DNA from: Alteromonas genovensis
GTDB taxonomy: Bacteria; Pseudomonadota; Gammaproteobacteria; Enterobacterales; Alteromonadaceae
Length of the DNA stretch: 64,000 bases
Direction: 5' to 3'
Assembly (NCBI RefSeq): GCF_010500895.1
Contig: NZ_JAAAWO010000001.1
Coordinates: forward strand, 434,001-498,000
Positions within the stretch are counted from its first letter, which is position 1. The number at the start of each line of letters is the position of its first letter. Shown here one piece after another: positions 18,758 through 27,589 of the stretch. Made by a program: the position numbers and the translations under genes. Under the pieces are notes generated by a model, which worked only from the letters and a program-made list of their open reading frames with translations, searched no databases and was not told the origin of the DNA.

Positions 18758-20440
18758 TCAATCGAAAGTATAGGTTATGCCAAGTGTTAAGCGTCTATCA
18801 GTGTAATTTGCGCCAAAGGCTCCGTTTCCCCCACCTCCGCCGTTAATTAGGTCACCGCTTCTATCGATGTAATTTAAATCTAAGGTTGCAGCTAATGCTC
18901 TACCGAATGCTCTTTCTAGCCCAAGTGAAGCATTCCAGTTTTCACTGTTTCCCCCCTCGATAGTTTCAGACCGCTGTGCGATATCGGCATAATTTACGCT
19001 TGCGTTAATATTTGTATAGCTACCAAGGCGATAGACTAACGTTGAGCCTAACGAGTAGGTACGCGTTAATCTGTCTTGATCCAAAGCGTCATCCTCTGAG
19101 TAACGCAGTGACATGCCGATAGTAACTCTTGAGAAATTATATCCTATTTGAAAATTGCTGCTTTTTCGAATAATGACGTTGTCGTTGAATTCGAGGTTTT
19201 GCGTTGTTAATTGAACAAATTGTTCATCTGCATTAGGTATGTAGCTCAAACTATTAGGCTGAAAACAACTAGCAATAGTCAAGGAATTAGCAGGACAAAC
19301 GAACACACCTAGATTTTCTGGGTTTGCCAGCAGTCGAGAAACGTTTGTTACATCCTCAGAATATCCAAAAGCAGTGCGAAAATATTTTGAATTATAACTA
19401 ATGTTTGCAGAAGCTGTTTCGCCAAAGAAACGTCTACCGTAAGTTGCTGAAATCTGTGTTCGGGTGCTCAAAGCCCACTGGGCGTCTAATCCTACAAAGG
19501 TTTCGTTGTCGTCATCTTCTAAGTCTGAATTTGTTGTGTTAGCTGTTAACGATATGAAACGGTTTGTGCTTTGGCGATAGGTAATACCCACACCATAAGA
19601 GTCAAATTCACGGACCAAGTTTGAGGTGTCATTTCGTGCTGAAACCTGATTACCCTCGTGAGTTCCAGTGACCCTCACTGCCCAATTTGGTAGAAAATGA
19701 ATGTCGACAAACCCTGAGGCATTGCGAGAGATAAACGCACCCTGATTAGCTTGTGCTCTATCTGTGCTTTGAAAACTGCCGGTGAGATTCCATATTAAAT
19801 ACTTTGCCTCATCACCGTTCGTTAGGGTACCTGAAAGTTGATAGCTGTCATTATTAAGGGCAAACCCGTTGTTCAATGCGTTGCGCTCAGAGGCTACGTC
19901 AGAATATGAGGCTTGCCCTGTACCACGGATCCAGTCACCTTGGGATATTGTACTGGTTACGCCTATTCTATTTGAACGTGTTTTTGCTAAAGCGTCTGAG
20001 TTAGTTAAAAAATCCGAAACTAAAAAGTTACCTGCTTGTGCATTTTGGTAATTAAGTGCTCCTGAAACCTGAAAAACAAGAAGTTCATCAAAAGGGTTCC
20101 AGTTTGCAGAATAACTGTATTCACCATATGTATCCTCTCGGCTCGCATCATTTCGATCACGCTCTAAATGGGTTAGCTTGCCTTGCCATAATCCATTAAG
20201 TGTTCGCGACTGATAAGAGATATTTACATTTGGATTGACTGAAAGAGTAGTAAACGAAAAAGTACCGTTCTCTTCAGAATTTATGTCTTGAAAAACACTA
20301 TTAGCAGAAGCATTTGCAGTGACGTTGATGCCGGCCAATGCTTCGAGGTTCGTAGCAAGAATAAAAACTGAAAATAGTATATTTACTGATGATGAAACTA
20401 GTCGACTATTACTTATCTCTTTCGGCATAATAATATCCAT
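18758..20440 (-). CDS. PEP-CTERM-system outer-membrane beta-barrel protein
   Basis: Resembles the TIGR03016-type outer-membrane protein of exosortase-A loci. About 560 residues. After a signal peptide (cleavage near ALA-G) the chain is made almost wholly of alternating strands such as FSFTTLSVNPNVNISYQS and RTQISATYGRRFF, and ends DRRLTLGITYTFD, a typical C-terminal barrel strand. A beta-barrel of this size could be the outer-membrane exit for the polymer. Start is uncertain: ATG 20440 has GGAAG about 8 bases upstream; ATG 20428 and 20455 are alternatives in the same frame. It overlaps the kinase gene by 32 bases and is the last gene of the minus-strand operon. The glycine run near the C-terminus (NGGGGGNGAFG) is a loop. 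Confidence 0.82.
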   Translation of the reverse strand: MDIIMPKEISNSRLVSSSVNILFSVFILATNLEALAGINVTANASANSVFQDINSEENGTFSFTTLSVNPNVNISYQSRTLNGLWQGKLTHLERDRNDASREDTYGEYSYSANWNPFDELLVFQVSGALNYQNAQAGNFLVSDFLTNSDALAKTRSNRIGVTSTISQGDWIRGTGQASYSDVASERNALNNGFALNNDSYQLSGTLTNGDEAKYLIWNLTGSFQSTDRAQANQGAFISRNASGFVDIHFLPNWAVRVTGTHEGNQVSARNDTSNLVREFDSYGVGITYRQSTNRFISLTANTTNSDLEDDDNETFVGLDAQWALSTRTQISATYGRRFFGETASANISYNSKYFRTAFGYSEDVTNVSRLLANPENLGVFVCPANSLTIASCFQPNSLSYIPNADEQFVQLTTQNLEFNDNVIIRKSSNFQIGYNFSRVTIGMSLRYSEDDALDQDRLTRTYSLGSTLVYRLGSYTNINASVNYADIAQRSETIEGGNSENWNASLGLERAFGRALAATLDLNYIDRSGDLINGGGGGNGAFGANYTDRRLTLGITYTFD

Positions 20441-21359
20441 AATATCCGCTTCCATCAGTATCGTTATGTACCGATTTATTAACCACAAATCCTATCGCCA
20501 TTTCCGGATTAAGTCGCTCGACAGACAACTTAATGTCTGACATTTTGGCTTTGCCCTCTTCGACAACCACTACGGCTTGCCCGGCAAAGTTTGCCAAAAT
20601 AGCACTTTCATTTATTCCAATCAGTGGCGGAGTATCAAAAATAACAATTCGGTCTGGGTAGCGATTTGCAAATTCATCTACGGTATCGTGCATTTTTTGA
20701 CTGGCAAGCAATTCAGTAGAAAGGTGGTGCGAACGACCGGCTGGGATTATTTTAAGCTTATCAATGTTAGTAGGATAAAGTACGTCAGCAATGTCTTCTA
20801 CATCACCTTTTAAATACTCCATAAGCCCCTGTCTGTTCTCGAGGCCTAATGTTCTAAGTACGTTTGGCTTAAGTACATCGGCATCTACTAGTAGAACCGT
20901 CTTGTCTTGCTCAGAAGCGATGCTCATGGCTAAGTTGGTAGCGGTAAAGGTTTTACCTTCTGAAGGGCGGCTACTGGTTACCATAATAATGTTAGGGTTG
21001 TGCAATGTTTTTGATAAAGCTCCAAAAGAGTTCGCTAACAGCTTGCGCTTTATTTCACGGTATTCTTCGTTTATCTGCTTTCGTTCGCCATTTAGCGATA
21101 TATGACCATTTTTATCCAAACGTTCAAAGTCAATTGTGAAGCCGTACTGCTCAGGCGTTTTCCTCTCTGTTGTTACGATTGTTTCAGTACTTGCTGCTTT
21201 CTCTTCAACAGTAATGTCTACGTTGCCAGTAAGTACACTTTGGGCTTCTGCAGGAAGTTCTTGCGCAACGTTAACTTCCTCAGCGTTCTTCTCTTTCTCA
21301 AGCTCAGCGGCTTTGGTCTGTTTTTGTTTTTGAAGTGCTTTTTCTATGGTGTTTTTCAT
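20409..21359 (-). CDS. XrtA-associated tyrosine autokinase (CpsD/CapB type)
   Basis: Bacterial tyrosine kinase that works with the Wzz-like protein to control polymer length and export. 316 residues: a charged N-terminal linker (1-90), then the P-loop kinase core with SSRPSEGKT at 129-137 (Walker A), VLLVDADVLKP from 155 (Walker A-prime) and IVIFDTPPL (Walker B). The C-terminus has a tyrosine cluster at Y306, Y307, Y309, Y310 and Y311, the expected autophosphorylation site. Start ATG at 21359 shares its A with the preceding stop (TAATG), so it is coupled to the chain-length gene. As in other proteobacterial CpsD-type systems the kinase and Wzz parts are separate proteins, not fused. Confidence 0.92.
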   Translation of the reverse strand: MKNTIEKALQKQKQTKAAELEKEKNAEEVNVAQELPAEAQSVLTGNVDITVEEKAASTETIVTTERKTPEQYGFTIDFERLDKNGHISLNGERKQINEEYREIKRKLLANSFGALSKTLHNPNIIMVTSSRPSEGKTFTATNLAMSIASEQDKTVLLVDADVLKPNVLRTLGLENRQGLMEYLKGDVEDIADVLYPTNIDKLKIIPAGRSHHLSTELLASQKMHDTVDEFANRYPDRIVIFDTPPLIGINESAILANFAGQAVVVVEEGKAKMSDIKLSVERLNPEMAIGFVVNKSVHNDTDGSGYYGYYYAERDK

Positions 21360-22927
21360 TAAATAAGCCCTCCAAATAAATCAATGTTCATAATTTCTGC
21401 CGCCATTAAAATACTGTACATGGCTAAAATTGCACCGCTAGACATTAAGAAAACAATTAATCGCGTTCTGTTCTTTTTCTTTATTTGCTCAATATTTAAG
21501 TGAGTAACAGTTCCCCAAATCGGGAAATCTGACACTGTTAGCAATTGCTTAGGCCTTATCAGTATGGGGTTTAGCTGACTTACTAAGAACGCAACTGCAA
21601 TACCGGCGCCAAAGCCAATTACAAGCACCGCTGTATAGAATATTAAGCGATTTGGGCCTGAGGGGCGCTTAGGTAGCAATGGTGGTTCAATAATTCGAAA
21701 TTGAAGGTCTTCTGATGAAACATCAGCACGCCTTGAAAGATCTGCAGATTCTTTACGCGATAGTAACTCTTGATATTTCTGCTGAGTGACGCTGTAGTCT
21801 CGGTTTAGCGCTGTAGACTCAGCCTCTATTTGCGGTATTAAGTCTACCTTGCTCTCTAACTCTACAATCTTGCTTTGTAAATCAGTTTCTTTCACGCGAA
21901 GAGACGCTATTTGGCTTTGAAGGCGACTAGCTTCAAGTTTAATCTCTCTGTTTAGCTCGGTGAGTGGTTGGCTACCATTTTCATCAGACTGATTTAAAAA
22001 GGCATCTATCTCTTGAGCACGAGCTTTTTCTAAGCTTTCTAACAATGCTTTGGTTTCTACAACATCAGGGTGTAGATCGGTAAAACGCAAAGTAAGTCTG
22101 TCTAATTCTTCTTCTAAACCTCTAATTCGCTCGTCATAGCGAGTGCGTAGGGCAGGCTCTTCTTGGTTGGTAACCCCAAAGTTATCGGTGCGCTTTGCGC
22201 CGCTTATTTGCTCGTTAAGTGATGCTGCTTGCTGCTGAGTCTGCTTAATTTGTAATTGAGTCGCTTCAAGTTCGCCATTTAACCCTTGAAGTCTGGAGTA
22301 GTAGGTACCAGATAACGGTAAGATGTCATTATATTGGCGTTTAAAGTTGGCCAAGCGCTGCTCTGCTTCTGCTAGCCTTGATTCGTATTCTGCAATTTGT
22401 TCGTCTAAAAATCGCCCCGCCGTGTCCGTATCTCTTCTACTATTGCCTAAAGAGCCTTCAACAAACAAATCAAGAGTTTCTTGTACAACACGCTGTGCTA
22501 TCAGCGGTTTTTCATTAGAGAACGATATATTGTAGATGTTACTCCTACCTGTAGATGATAGGTTAATATTCTTGGATAATGATGTGACTAAGTTTTCAAA
22601 TTCAGTCTCTGTAGAAGTAGTAATATCTAAGTCACTTTCGCGAGCAATTTTTTCCACATTACTTCTACTCAGTAATGTTTTTGCCATCATTTGAATTTCT
22701 TGATCCGGGTTAGTTTGTATCGCCAAACCTCGAAGAAGAGGTTGCAATACCGAGCGAGTATCAACAAAAACCTGCGCTTTAGATTGGTATGTGTCGGGTA
22801 ATGAGGCGACATAAAAAAAGCCGATAGGACATATCAGCCATGAAAATATAATTACGTAACGCTTTTTTATCCAAACTCCTTTCACATAATCGAGAATTTG
22901 GGTAAGCGTTTGTTGTAAATCCTGCAT
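21359..22927 (-). CDS. XrtA-associated chain length determinant protein (Wzz family)
   Basis: Polysaccharide co-polymerase of the Wzz/GNVR type, 522 residues. One membrane helix near the N-terminus (about 23-44) is followed by the Wzz-like domain (YQSKAQVFVDTRSVLQPLL), a long coiled-coil periplasmic region (about 165-400, rich in E, Q, L, R), then RIIEPPLLPKRPSGPNR, the proline-rich motif typical of the family, and a helix from about 425. A further C-terminal helix lies near 487-511. It sets chain length with the adjacent tyrosine kinase. The stop overlaps the kinase start. ATG at 22927 fits; 49 bases separate it from the export lipoprotein gene. Confidence 0.92.
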   Translation of the reverse strand: MQDLQQTLTQILDYVKGVWIKKRYVIIFSWLICPIGFFYVASLPDTYQSKAQVFVDTRSVLQPLLRGLAIQTNPDQEIQMMAKTLLSRSNVEKIARESDLDITTSTETEFENLVTSLSKNINLSSTGRSNIYNISFSNEKPLIAQRVVQETLDLFVEGSLGNSRRDTDTAGRFLDEQIAEYESRLAEAEQRLANFKRQYNDILPLSGTYYSRLQGLNGELEATQLQIKQTQQQAASLNEQISGAKRTDNFGVTNQEEPALRTRYDERIRGLEEELDRLTLRFTDLHPDVVETKALLESLEKARAQEIDAFLNQSDENGSQPLTELNREIKLEASRLQSQIASLRVKETDLQSKIVELESKVDLIPQIEAESTALNRDYSVTQQKYQELLSRKESADLSRRADVSSEDLQFRIIEPPLLPKRPSGPNRLIFYTAVLVIGFGAGIAVAFLVSQLNPILIRPKQLLTVSDFPIWGTVTHLNIEQIKKKNRTRLIVFLMSSGAILAMYSILMAAEIMNIDLFGGLI

Positions 22928-22976
22928 ATTGTGTTTTGTTCCGTTAACTACTTATACATTGGCTTTTGATTAAAGT

Positions 22977-23609
22977 TTAAAACCAAGCTTCTGGTATTAT
23001 AACGATATCGCCCGGTAACATATCTACGTTTTCAGAAATATCCCCATCTCTTATCAAATCGTCGATATTAATTTCGTAGGTGCGTTGGTTACCGTTAACC
23101 ACACGTACTAATTTAGCATTGTTGCCGTTTGCAAACTCTGTTAAACCGCCCACGGCAATCATTAAATCTAGAAGTGTCATGTGCTCTGTGTAACTCACTG
23201 CACTGGGGTTCGTAGCTTCACCAATAACGCGGACTTGTTCACTCAATGGCCCAGTAAAGTTGTTTACACTTACCGTCACTCTGGGGTTATTAATATATTT
23301 GCTAAGTTGCTCTTCAATTTGTCGAGCTAGCATTGTTGGCGTTTTACCCGCTACATCAATATCTTCGACAAGAGAAGTGGTTACTTTACCATCTGGCCTA
23401 ACAATAAACTGCCCAGATACCTCTGGGTTCCGCCAAACAAAAATGGTAAGCGAATCGCCTGGCCCAATTAAATATTGGTATGCATTGACGTCTGTGGTTA
23501 GTGATGCTCTTGTAGTAGCTTCAGGCAGAACCCCTGTATTGCTACAGCCATATAAGCCAAGTAAAACAAGAGAGATATAACATTTAGATAGCTTTTTAGA
23601 ACGGAACAT
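22977..23609 (-). CDS. XrtA-associated polysaccharide export lipoprotein (Wza-like)
   Basis: Outer-membrane polysaccharide export protein, about 210 residues. The start is a lipoprotein signal with lipobox LYGC (mature N-terminal Cys followed by SN). A Poly_export domain follows (YLIGPGDSLTIFVWRNPEVSG, RPDGKVTTSLVEDIDVAGKT), then SLBB-like strands (VRVIGEATNPSAVSY) and a final block MLPGDIVIIPEAWF. The size matches the short export protein of exosortase-A loci. ATG 23609 is preferred over 23630 (AGGA 10 bases upstream, and a tighter signal peptide). It is the first gene of the minus-strand export operon, divergent from the priming transferase. Confidence 0.9.
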   Translation of the reverse strand: MFRSKKLSKCYISLVLLGLYGCSNTGVLPEATTRASLTTDVNAYQYLIGPGDSLTIFVWRNPEVSGQFIVRPDGKVTTSLVEDIDVAGKTPTMLARQIEEQLSKYINNPRVTVSVNNFTGPLSEQVRVIGEATNPSAVSYTEHMTLLDLMIAVGGLTEFANGNNAKLVRVVNGNQRTYEINIDDLIRDGDISENVDMLPGDIVIIPEAWF

Positions 23610-23651
23610 AAGAGATCTTCCTACACTCATTATGGTTATTTTGTGCTTTTC

Positions 23652-23682
23652 ACGTTTACCCTACGGGAAACGTCACTATAAT
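23652..23682 (+). promoter_or_regulatory. Sigma-70-like promoter overlapped by imperfect palindrome
   Basis: A perfect TATAAT at 23677-23682 has a TTTACC box 16 bases upstream (23655-23660), pointing into the plus-strand exopolysaccharide operon that starts at 23760. An imperfect palindrome (23652-23673: ACGTTT-A-CCC, spacer TAC, GGG-AAACGT, one bulged A) covers the -35 box and spacer. It lies between the two divergent operons and could be an operator. GGAGG at 23749-23753 is the ribosome site of the first gene. Confidence 0.55.
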
Positions 23683-23759
23683 GCCAATAACAATTCTAGT
23701 CTATTGCAATAAATCCCTTTATGATAGACGAAGTGATGTAGTTTTTTTGGAGGCCAGGG

Positions 23760-25172
23760 GTGGCAAGTAATAAACGTAATCAAAGTAAACGTTCAAACAT
23801 TTTAGTGTTATCTGAAGCGTTGCTTATTTCTTACATGGGGTATATTTCTCATTTTATTCTTACGCAAATGGAAATGTCATCGCCCGTCTCCATTGAGAAG
23901 CTTATAGTTAATGTTGGCATGTTAACTGTTGCTATACTGCTTTGCTCACTTTCAGTTGGATTGTACGAAGCTAAGTTGCGAGAAACTTTCCGCGGTATTA
24001 TACGCAGAATATTCGTAAGTGTAGGGTTGAGTTACTTCTTGGTTGAAGTATTAAGCCGTGCATTTTTCGATAACCTTCTCATGGATTCCTATTTTCTGCC
24101 TGCAGCCGTCAGCGCCATTATAATTACGCTAGTTATATTTCGCTATTTTACTAACCGCTTGGGCCTTCTTGGGCTGGGAAAGGCAAGAATTTTAGTTTTA
24201 GGTGCAGGCGAGCGAGCGTCAATTATCGAAAAGCGAATGCGCAGAGACGTAGACAGAATTGGCTTCGAACTCGTCGGGTTTGTTCCAATTCCTGGAGATA
24301 ACCGCGAAGAAGGTATACGAAAAGAAAAGCTAATACACCTCAAAATAGATGAAAGCTTTCAGCAGTTTATATCAGATAATGAAATTGAAGAGATAGTGAT
24401 AGCCTGCGATCAGCGACGTGGCACTTTACCCGTTGAGGTGTTATTCGAGTGCAGGTTGCGTGGTATAGAGGTGACCGAGCTGCTTGATTTTATGGAGCGT
24501 GAGACTGGCCAAATAGTGGTTAATCTTATGTATCCAAGCTGGGTTATCTATTCAAACGGCTTTCAAACCCAAAACTACCTGCGAGATTCACTCGATTACA
24601 CATTCAACGCTTTAATCGCTTTCGTAATATTTTTCTTTGTGTGGCCCATAATGTTGTTTACTGCATTGGTAATTTACTTGGACGATGGGCGCAGAACAGG
24701 CGTATCAGTATTTTATAAGCAAGAGCGCGTTGGTCTAAACGGTAAGCTTTTCAATATTATAAAATTTCGCAGTATGCGCCCAGACGCGGAAAAAGATGGT
24801 GCTAAATGGGCCAGCAAAAATGACACTCGGGTAACGCGCATCGGAAATTTTATCCGTAAATATCGCGTAGACGAGCTGCCCCAGCTTCTCAATGTGTTTA
24901 AGGGCGAAATGTCTTTTATTGGCCCCCGTCCAGAGCGCCCACAGTTTGTAGAGCAATTAGTGCGTGAAGTCCCTTATTACAATCAACGCCATAACGTGAA
25001 GCCTGGCTTGGCGGGTTGGGCGCAGCTCAATTATCCATACGGCGCAAGCGTTGAAGACTCTATGGAGAAACTCAAGTTTGACCTTTACTACGTTAAGCAT
25101 CAAAGTTTACTTCTTGATATTCTGATCCTGATTAGAACCGTTGAAATTGTCTTGTTTGGAAAGGGTCGTTAA
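23760..25172 (+). CDS. XrtA-system priming sugar transferase (EpsB-like)
   Basis: Polyprenyl-phosphate sugar-1-phosphate transferase that starts the repeat unit on undecaprenyl phosphate. 470 residues: four or five N-terminal membrane helices (about 15-130), a nucleotide-binding-like middle domain (KARILVLGAGERASI), one more helix (about 280-305), then the bacterial sugar transferase domain with KFRSMRPDAEKDG, RIGNFIRKYRVDELPQLLNV and MSFIGPRPERP. The pattern matches the TIGR03013/03025 type from exosortase-A loci. Start is GTG at 23760 with GGAGG 6 bases upstream. It begins the plus-strand operon, 3 bases ahead of the deacetylase gene. The sugar used cannot be told from sequence. Confidence 0.92.
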   Translation: MASNKRNQSKRSNILVLSEALLISYMGYISHFILTQMEMSSPVSIEKLIVNVGMLTVAILLCSLSVGLYEAKLRETFRGIIRRIFVSVGLSYFLVEVLSRAFFDNLLMDSYFLPAAVSAIIITLVIFRYFTNRLGLLGLGKARILVLGAGERASIIEKRMRRDVDRIGFELVGFVPIPGDNREEGIRKEKLIHLKIDESFQQFISDNEIEEIVIACDQRRGTLPVEVLFECRLRGIEVTELLDFMERETGQIVVNLMYPSWVIYSNGFQTQNYLRDSLDYTFNALIAFVIFFFVWPIMLFTALVIYLDDGRRTGVSVFYKQERVGLNGKLFNIIKFRSMRPDAEKDGAKWASKNDTRVTRIGNFIRKYRVDELPQLLNVFKGEMSFIGPRPERPQFVEQLVREVPYYNQRHNVKPGLAGWAQLNYPYGASVEDSMEKLKFDLYYVKHQSLLLDILILIRTVEIVLFGKGR

Positions 25173-25175
25173 AAA

Positions 25176-26015
25176 ATGAAATTAGATAATCGTTTAAATG
25201 CGATGACAGTGGATGTTGAAGACTATTTTCAGGTATCGGCCTTTGAAGGCGTGATAGATAAAAAAGACTGGAACAGTATTAGCTTAAGGGTTGGTGATAA
25301 TACGCATCGTTTGCTCGACTTGTTTGCAGAAAACAACGTTAAAAGTACTTTCTTTACGTTGGGTTGGGTAGCAAAACGTTGTCCCGACGTAATAAAGCGT
25401 ATAGTAAACGAAGGCCATGAATTGGCTAGCCATGGGTTAGAGCACCAACGTGCTACTACAATGACCAAAACACAACTCTTTGACGATATAAAGCAAAGTA
25501 AAGACATTCTTGAAGATATTGGTGAGGTAGCGCTTAAAGGTTACCGTGCCCCGAGCTTTTCAATTAACGACTCGAACACATGGGCTTACGATATTCTAAA
25601 AGAATTAGGGTTTGTATACTCATCGAGTACTTACCCCATCAAACACGATTTGTATGGCGTACCCGAATGGCCACGGTTTAAATACCAGCGAGAAAACGGC
25701 CTTATCGAAATTCCTATTCCCACGGTACGAAAAAAAGGCAATAACGTTGGTATTGGTGGCGGCGGTTATTTTAGGCTGTACCCTTATTGGCTATCTAAGC
25801 GCCGAATTAGTGAGTTTATGAAAACCGAAACTGCGCCGTATAGTTTTTATTTTCACCCTTGGGAAATAGACGCACAGCAGCCTAAGTTTGGCACTGCACC
25901 TTGGAAGTCTAAAGTACGCCATTATATCAACCTTTCAAAAATGGAAGGCAAGGTAGAGCAGCTACTAAAAGATTTTAACTGGACTACTATGCAAGCCGCT
26001 TACAATATCGAATAA
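25176..26015 (+). CDS. XrtA-system polysaccharide deacetylase
   Basis: NodB-type deacetylase, 279 residues, of the kind fixed in exosortase-A clusters (with a DUF3473-like C-terminus). Metal and catalytic residues are visible: TVDVEDYF (Asp13 to Asp16) and the metal histidines SHGLEH (His86, His90), followed by GYRAPSFSI. The C-terminal block FYFHPWEIDAQQPKF is typical of the subfamily. No signal peptide, so it likely acts at the cytoplasmic side on lipid-linked intermediates; this is inference. It lies 3 bases after the priming transferase and 61 before exosortase A. Confidence 0.9.
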   Translation: MKLDNRLNAMTVDVEDYFQVSAFEGVIDKKDWNSISLRVGDNTHRLLDLFAENNVKSTFFTLGWVAKRCPDVIKRIVNEGHELASHGLEHQRATTMTKTQLFDDIKQSKDILEDIGEVALKGYRAPSFSINDSNTWAYDILKELGFVYSSSTYPIKHDLYGVPEWPRFKYQRENGLIEIPIPTVRKKGNNVGIGGGGYFRLYPYWLSKRRISEFMKTETAPYSFYFHPWEIDAQQPKFGTAPWKSKVRHYINLSKMEGKVEQLLKDFNWTTMQAAYNIE

Positions 26016-26076
26016 CGACCAAAATTGATTTATTCGACCTATAAGCCAACAAGAATAAGAAGAGGGCAATGAGACA

Positions 26077-27549
26077 ATGGATGATGTAGCTGCTCAGACG
26101 CCGAACGAACCTGAACATAATAACAGCCTTTCGTTTGGCGCTAACAAGACATTTTATCTCTCTTTTTTATTAATATTTGGCTTATGGGTAGTGCTGACTT
26201 GGCAGGGTTTAACCACTGCTGTAAGCGTGTGGTACGGCAATGAAATTTTCAATCACGGCTTTTTCATTGTACCTGGCTCGCTATACCTTATATATCTAAA
26301 GCGCCAAGAATTACTTTCTACACCTATCCTAACCACGCCGCTTGCGTTCATCGTTATTCTACCGGCTATTCTTTTGTACGTGGTAGGTGTGGCTGGCGAC
26401 GTTCAGCTTTTTATGCATGCAGCCACTTTCACCTTGTTGCCTGCACTTATTTGGCTAATGATAGGCACCGCGGCCGCTAAGGTCATTTTGTTTCCGCTAT
26501 TTTTTATGCTTTTTAGTGTGCCTGTAGGCGAACAATTAATTCCCTATTTACAAGAAATAGCAGCCGATGGCTCGGTTGCGCTGCTAAGACTGTCGGGAAT
26601 ACCACTATTTCGCAGCGGTTTGTATATCGAAATACCGCAGGGGCGTTTTCTTGTGGCCGAAGCTTGTTCAGGGGTAAGCTTTTTTATTGCAAGTTTTGTT
26701 ATTGGAAGTTTGTATGCCTATTTAAATTTGGTATCGGTAATGCGCCGAGCTATTTTTGTGGCAATATCGTTGCTATTCCCAATTATGGCTAATGTTATCC
26801 GAGTTTACGGCATCATACTTATTGCCTACTGGACAGACATGGAGCATGCTGCCGGCGCCGACCACTTAATTTATGGCTGGTTCTTTTTCGCGTTTGTCAT
26901 TATTTGTTTGTTGGGCATTGGTGAGTTGATGAGGCAGCAATTAACGCATAAGCCTAATTTAGCATTGCTTGCTCCCGCCGCTGGCGTGAAACGTTCTGTT
27001 GTTTTTGCTGCGGTAATTGCATGTTTCGCCGCAATATTATGGGTGGCGAATATATCAAAGCTAGGCACTACCCAGTTATCAGTTCCTTCGCCTGTACTCA
27101 GTGATGTAAAAATGGATAAATGCAATAAAAGTGTTTGGAGCCCTTTAATTCAAAACCCAGATATAGAAGAAGGGGCTTTCATAGAAGGCACAAATTGTAG
27201 GGTAAAAGTTCATACAGCTTGGTTCAGTGAGCAAGACAACGAGTTAGTGAGTGATTTGCATAGAGTATTCGACCCCGAACGTTTTTCTTTGCGGGGCACG
27301 CGTACCCTGAACATAGACCAATACAATTTTGTTGTTTACGACGTGGTTTCTTTAAGTGGCAAAACGCTAAGTATAGTAAAGTGGTACGAGATAGAAGGCA
27401 AAGTGTTCACGAATGTTATACAGGCAAAGCTCCGTCAAACAGTGAACGTTCTAGCGGGCAAAAATACCGGCGGAAGATTGTGGGTAGCGATGTCTGAAGA
27501 CGACGACCTTAAGGTGCTTGGTCAAACTTTTGAGCAATTACAGCATTAA
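26077..27549 (+). CDS. xrtA: Exosortase A fused to EpsI domain
   Basis: Membrane cysteine protease/transpeptidase that recognises PEP-CTERM tails at the inner membrane. 490 residues with about eight helices in the first 310. The catalytic triad is in place: Cys197 in VAEACSGVSFF, Arg242 in ANVIRVYGI, and His263 in GADHLIYGW. From about 330 the chain becomes a soluble EpsI-like domain (WSPLIQNPDIEEGAFIEG, VVYDVVSLSGKTLSIVKWYE). Such an EpsI fusion is typical of exosortase A. ATG at 26077 follows the deacetylase. The only candidate substrate in this window is the protein at 57689. Function is inferred with high confidence from the family. Confidence 0.94.
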   Translation: MDDVAAQTPNEPEHNNSLSFGANKTFYLSFLLIFGLWVVLTWQGLTTAVSVWYGNEIFNHGFFIVPGSLYLIYLKRQELLSTPILTTPLAFIVILPAILLYVVGVAGDVQLFMHAATFTLLPALIWLMIGTAAAKVILFPLFFMLFSVPVGEQLIPYLQEIAADGSVALLRLSGIPLFRSGLYIEIPQGRFLVAEACSGVSFFIASFVIGSLYAYLNLVSVMRRAIFVAISLLFPIMANVIRVYGIILIAYWTDMEHAAGADHLIYGWFFFAFVIICLLGIGELMRQQLTHKPNLALLAPAAGVKRSVVFAAVIACFAAILWVANISKLGTTQLSVPSPVLSDVKMDKCNKSVWSPLIQNPDIEEGAFIEGTNCRVKVHTAWFSEQDNELVSDLHRVFDPERFSLRGTRTLNIDQYNFVVYDVVSLSGKTLSIVKWYEIEGKVFTNVIQAKLRQTVNVLAGKNTGGRLWVAMSEDDDLKVLGQTFEQLQH

Positions 27550-27589
27550 TACTTTATTAACCTTTTAATCGCACGGAGTCAGCGACCGA

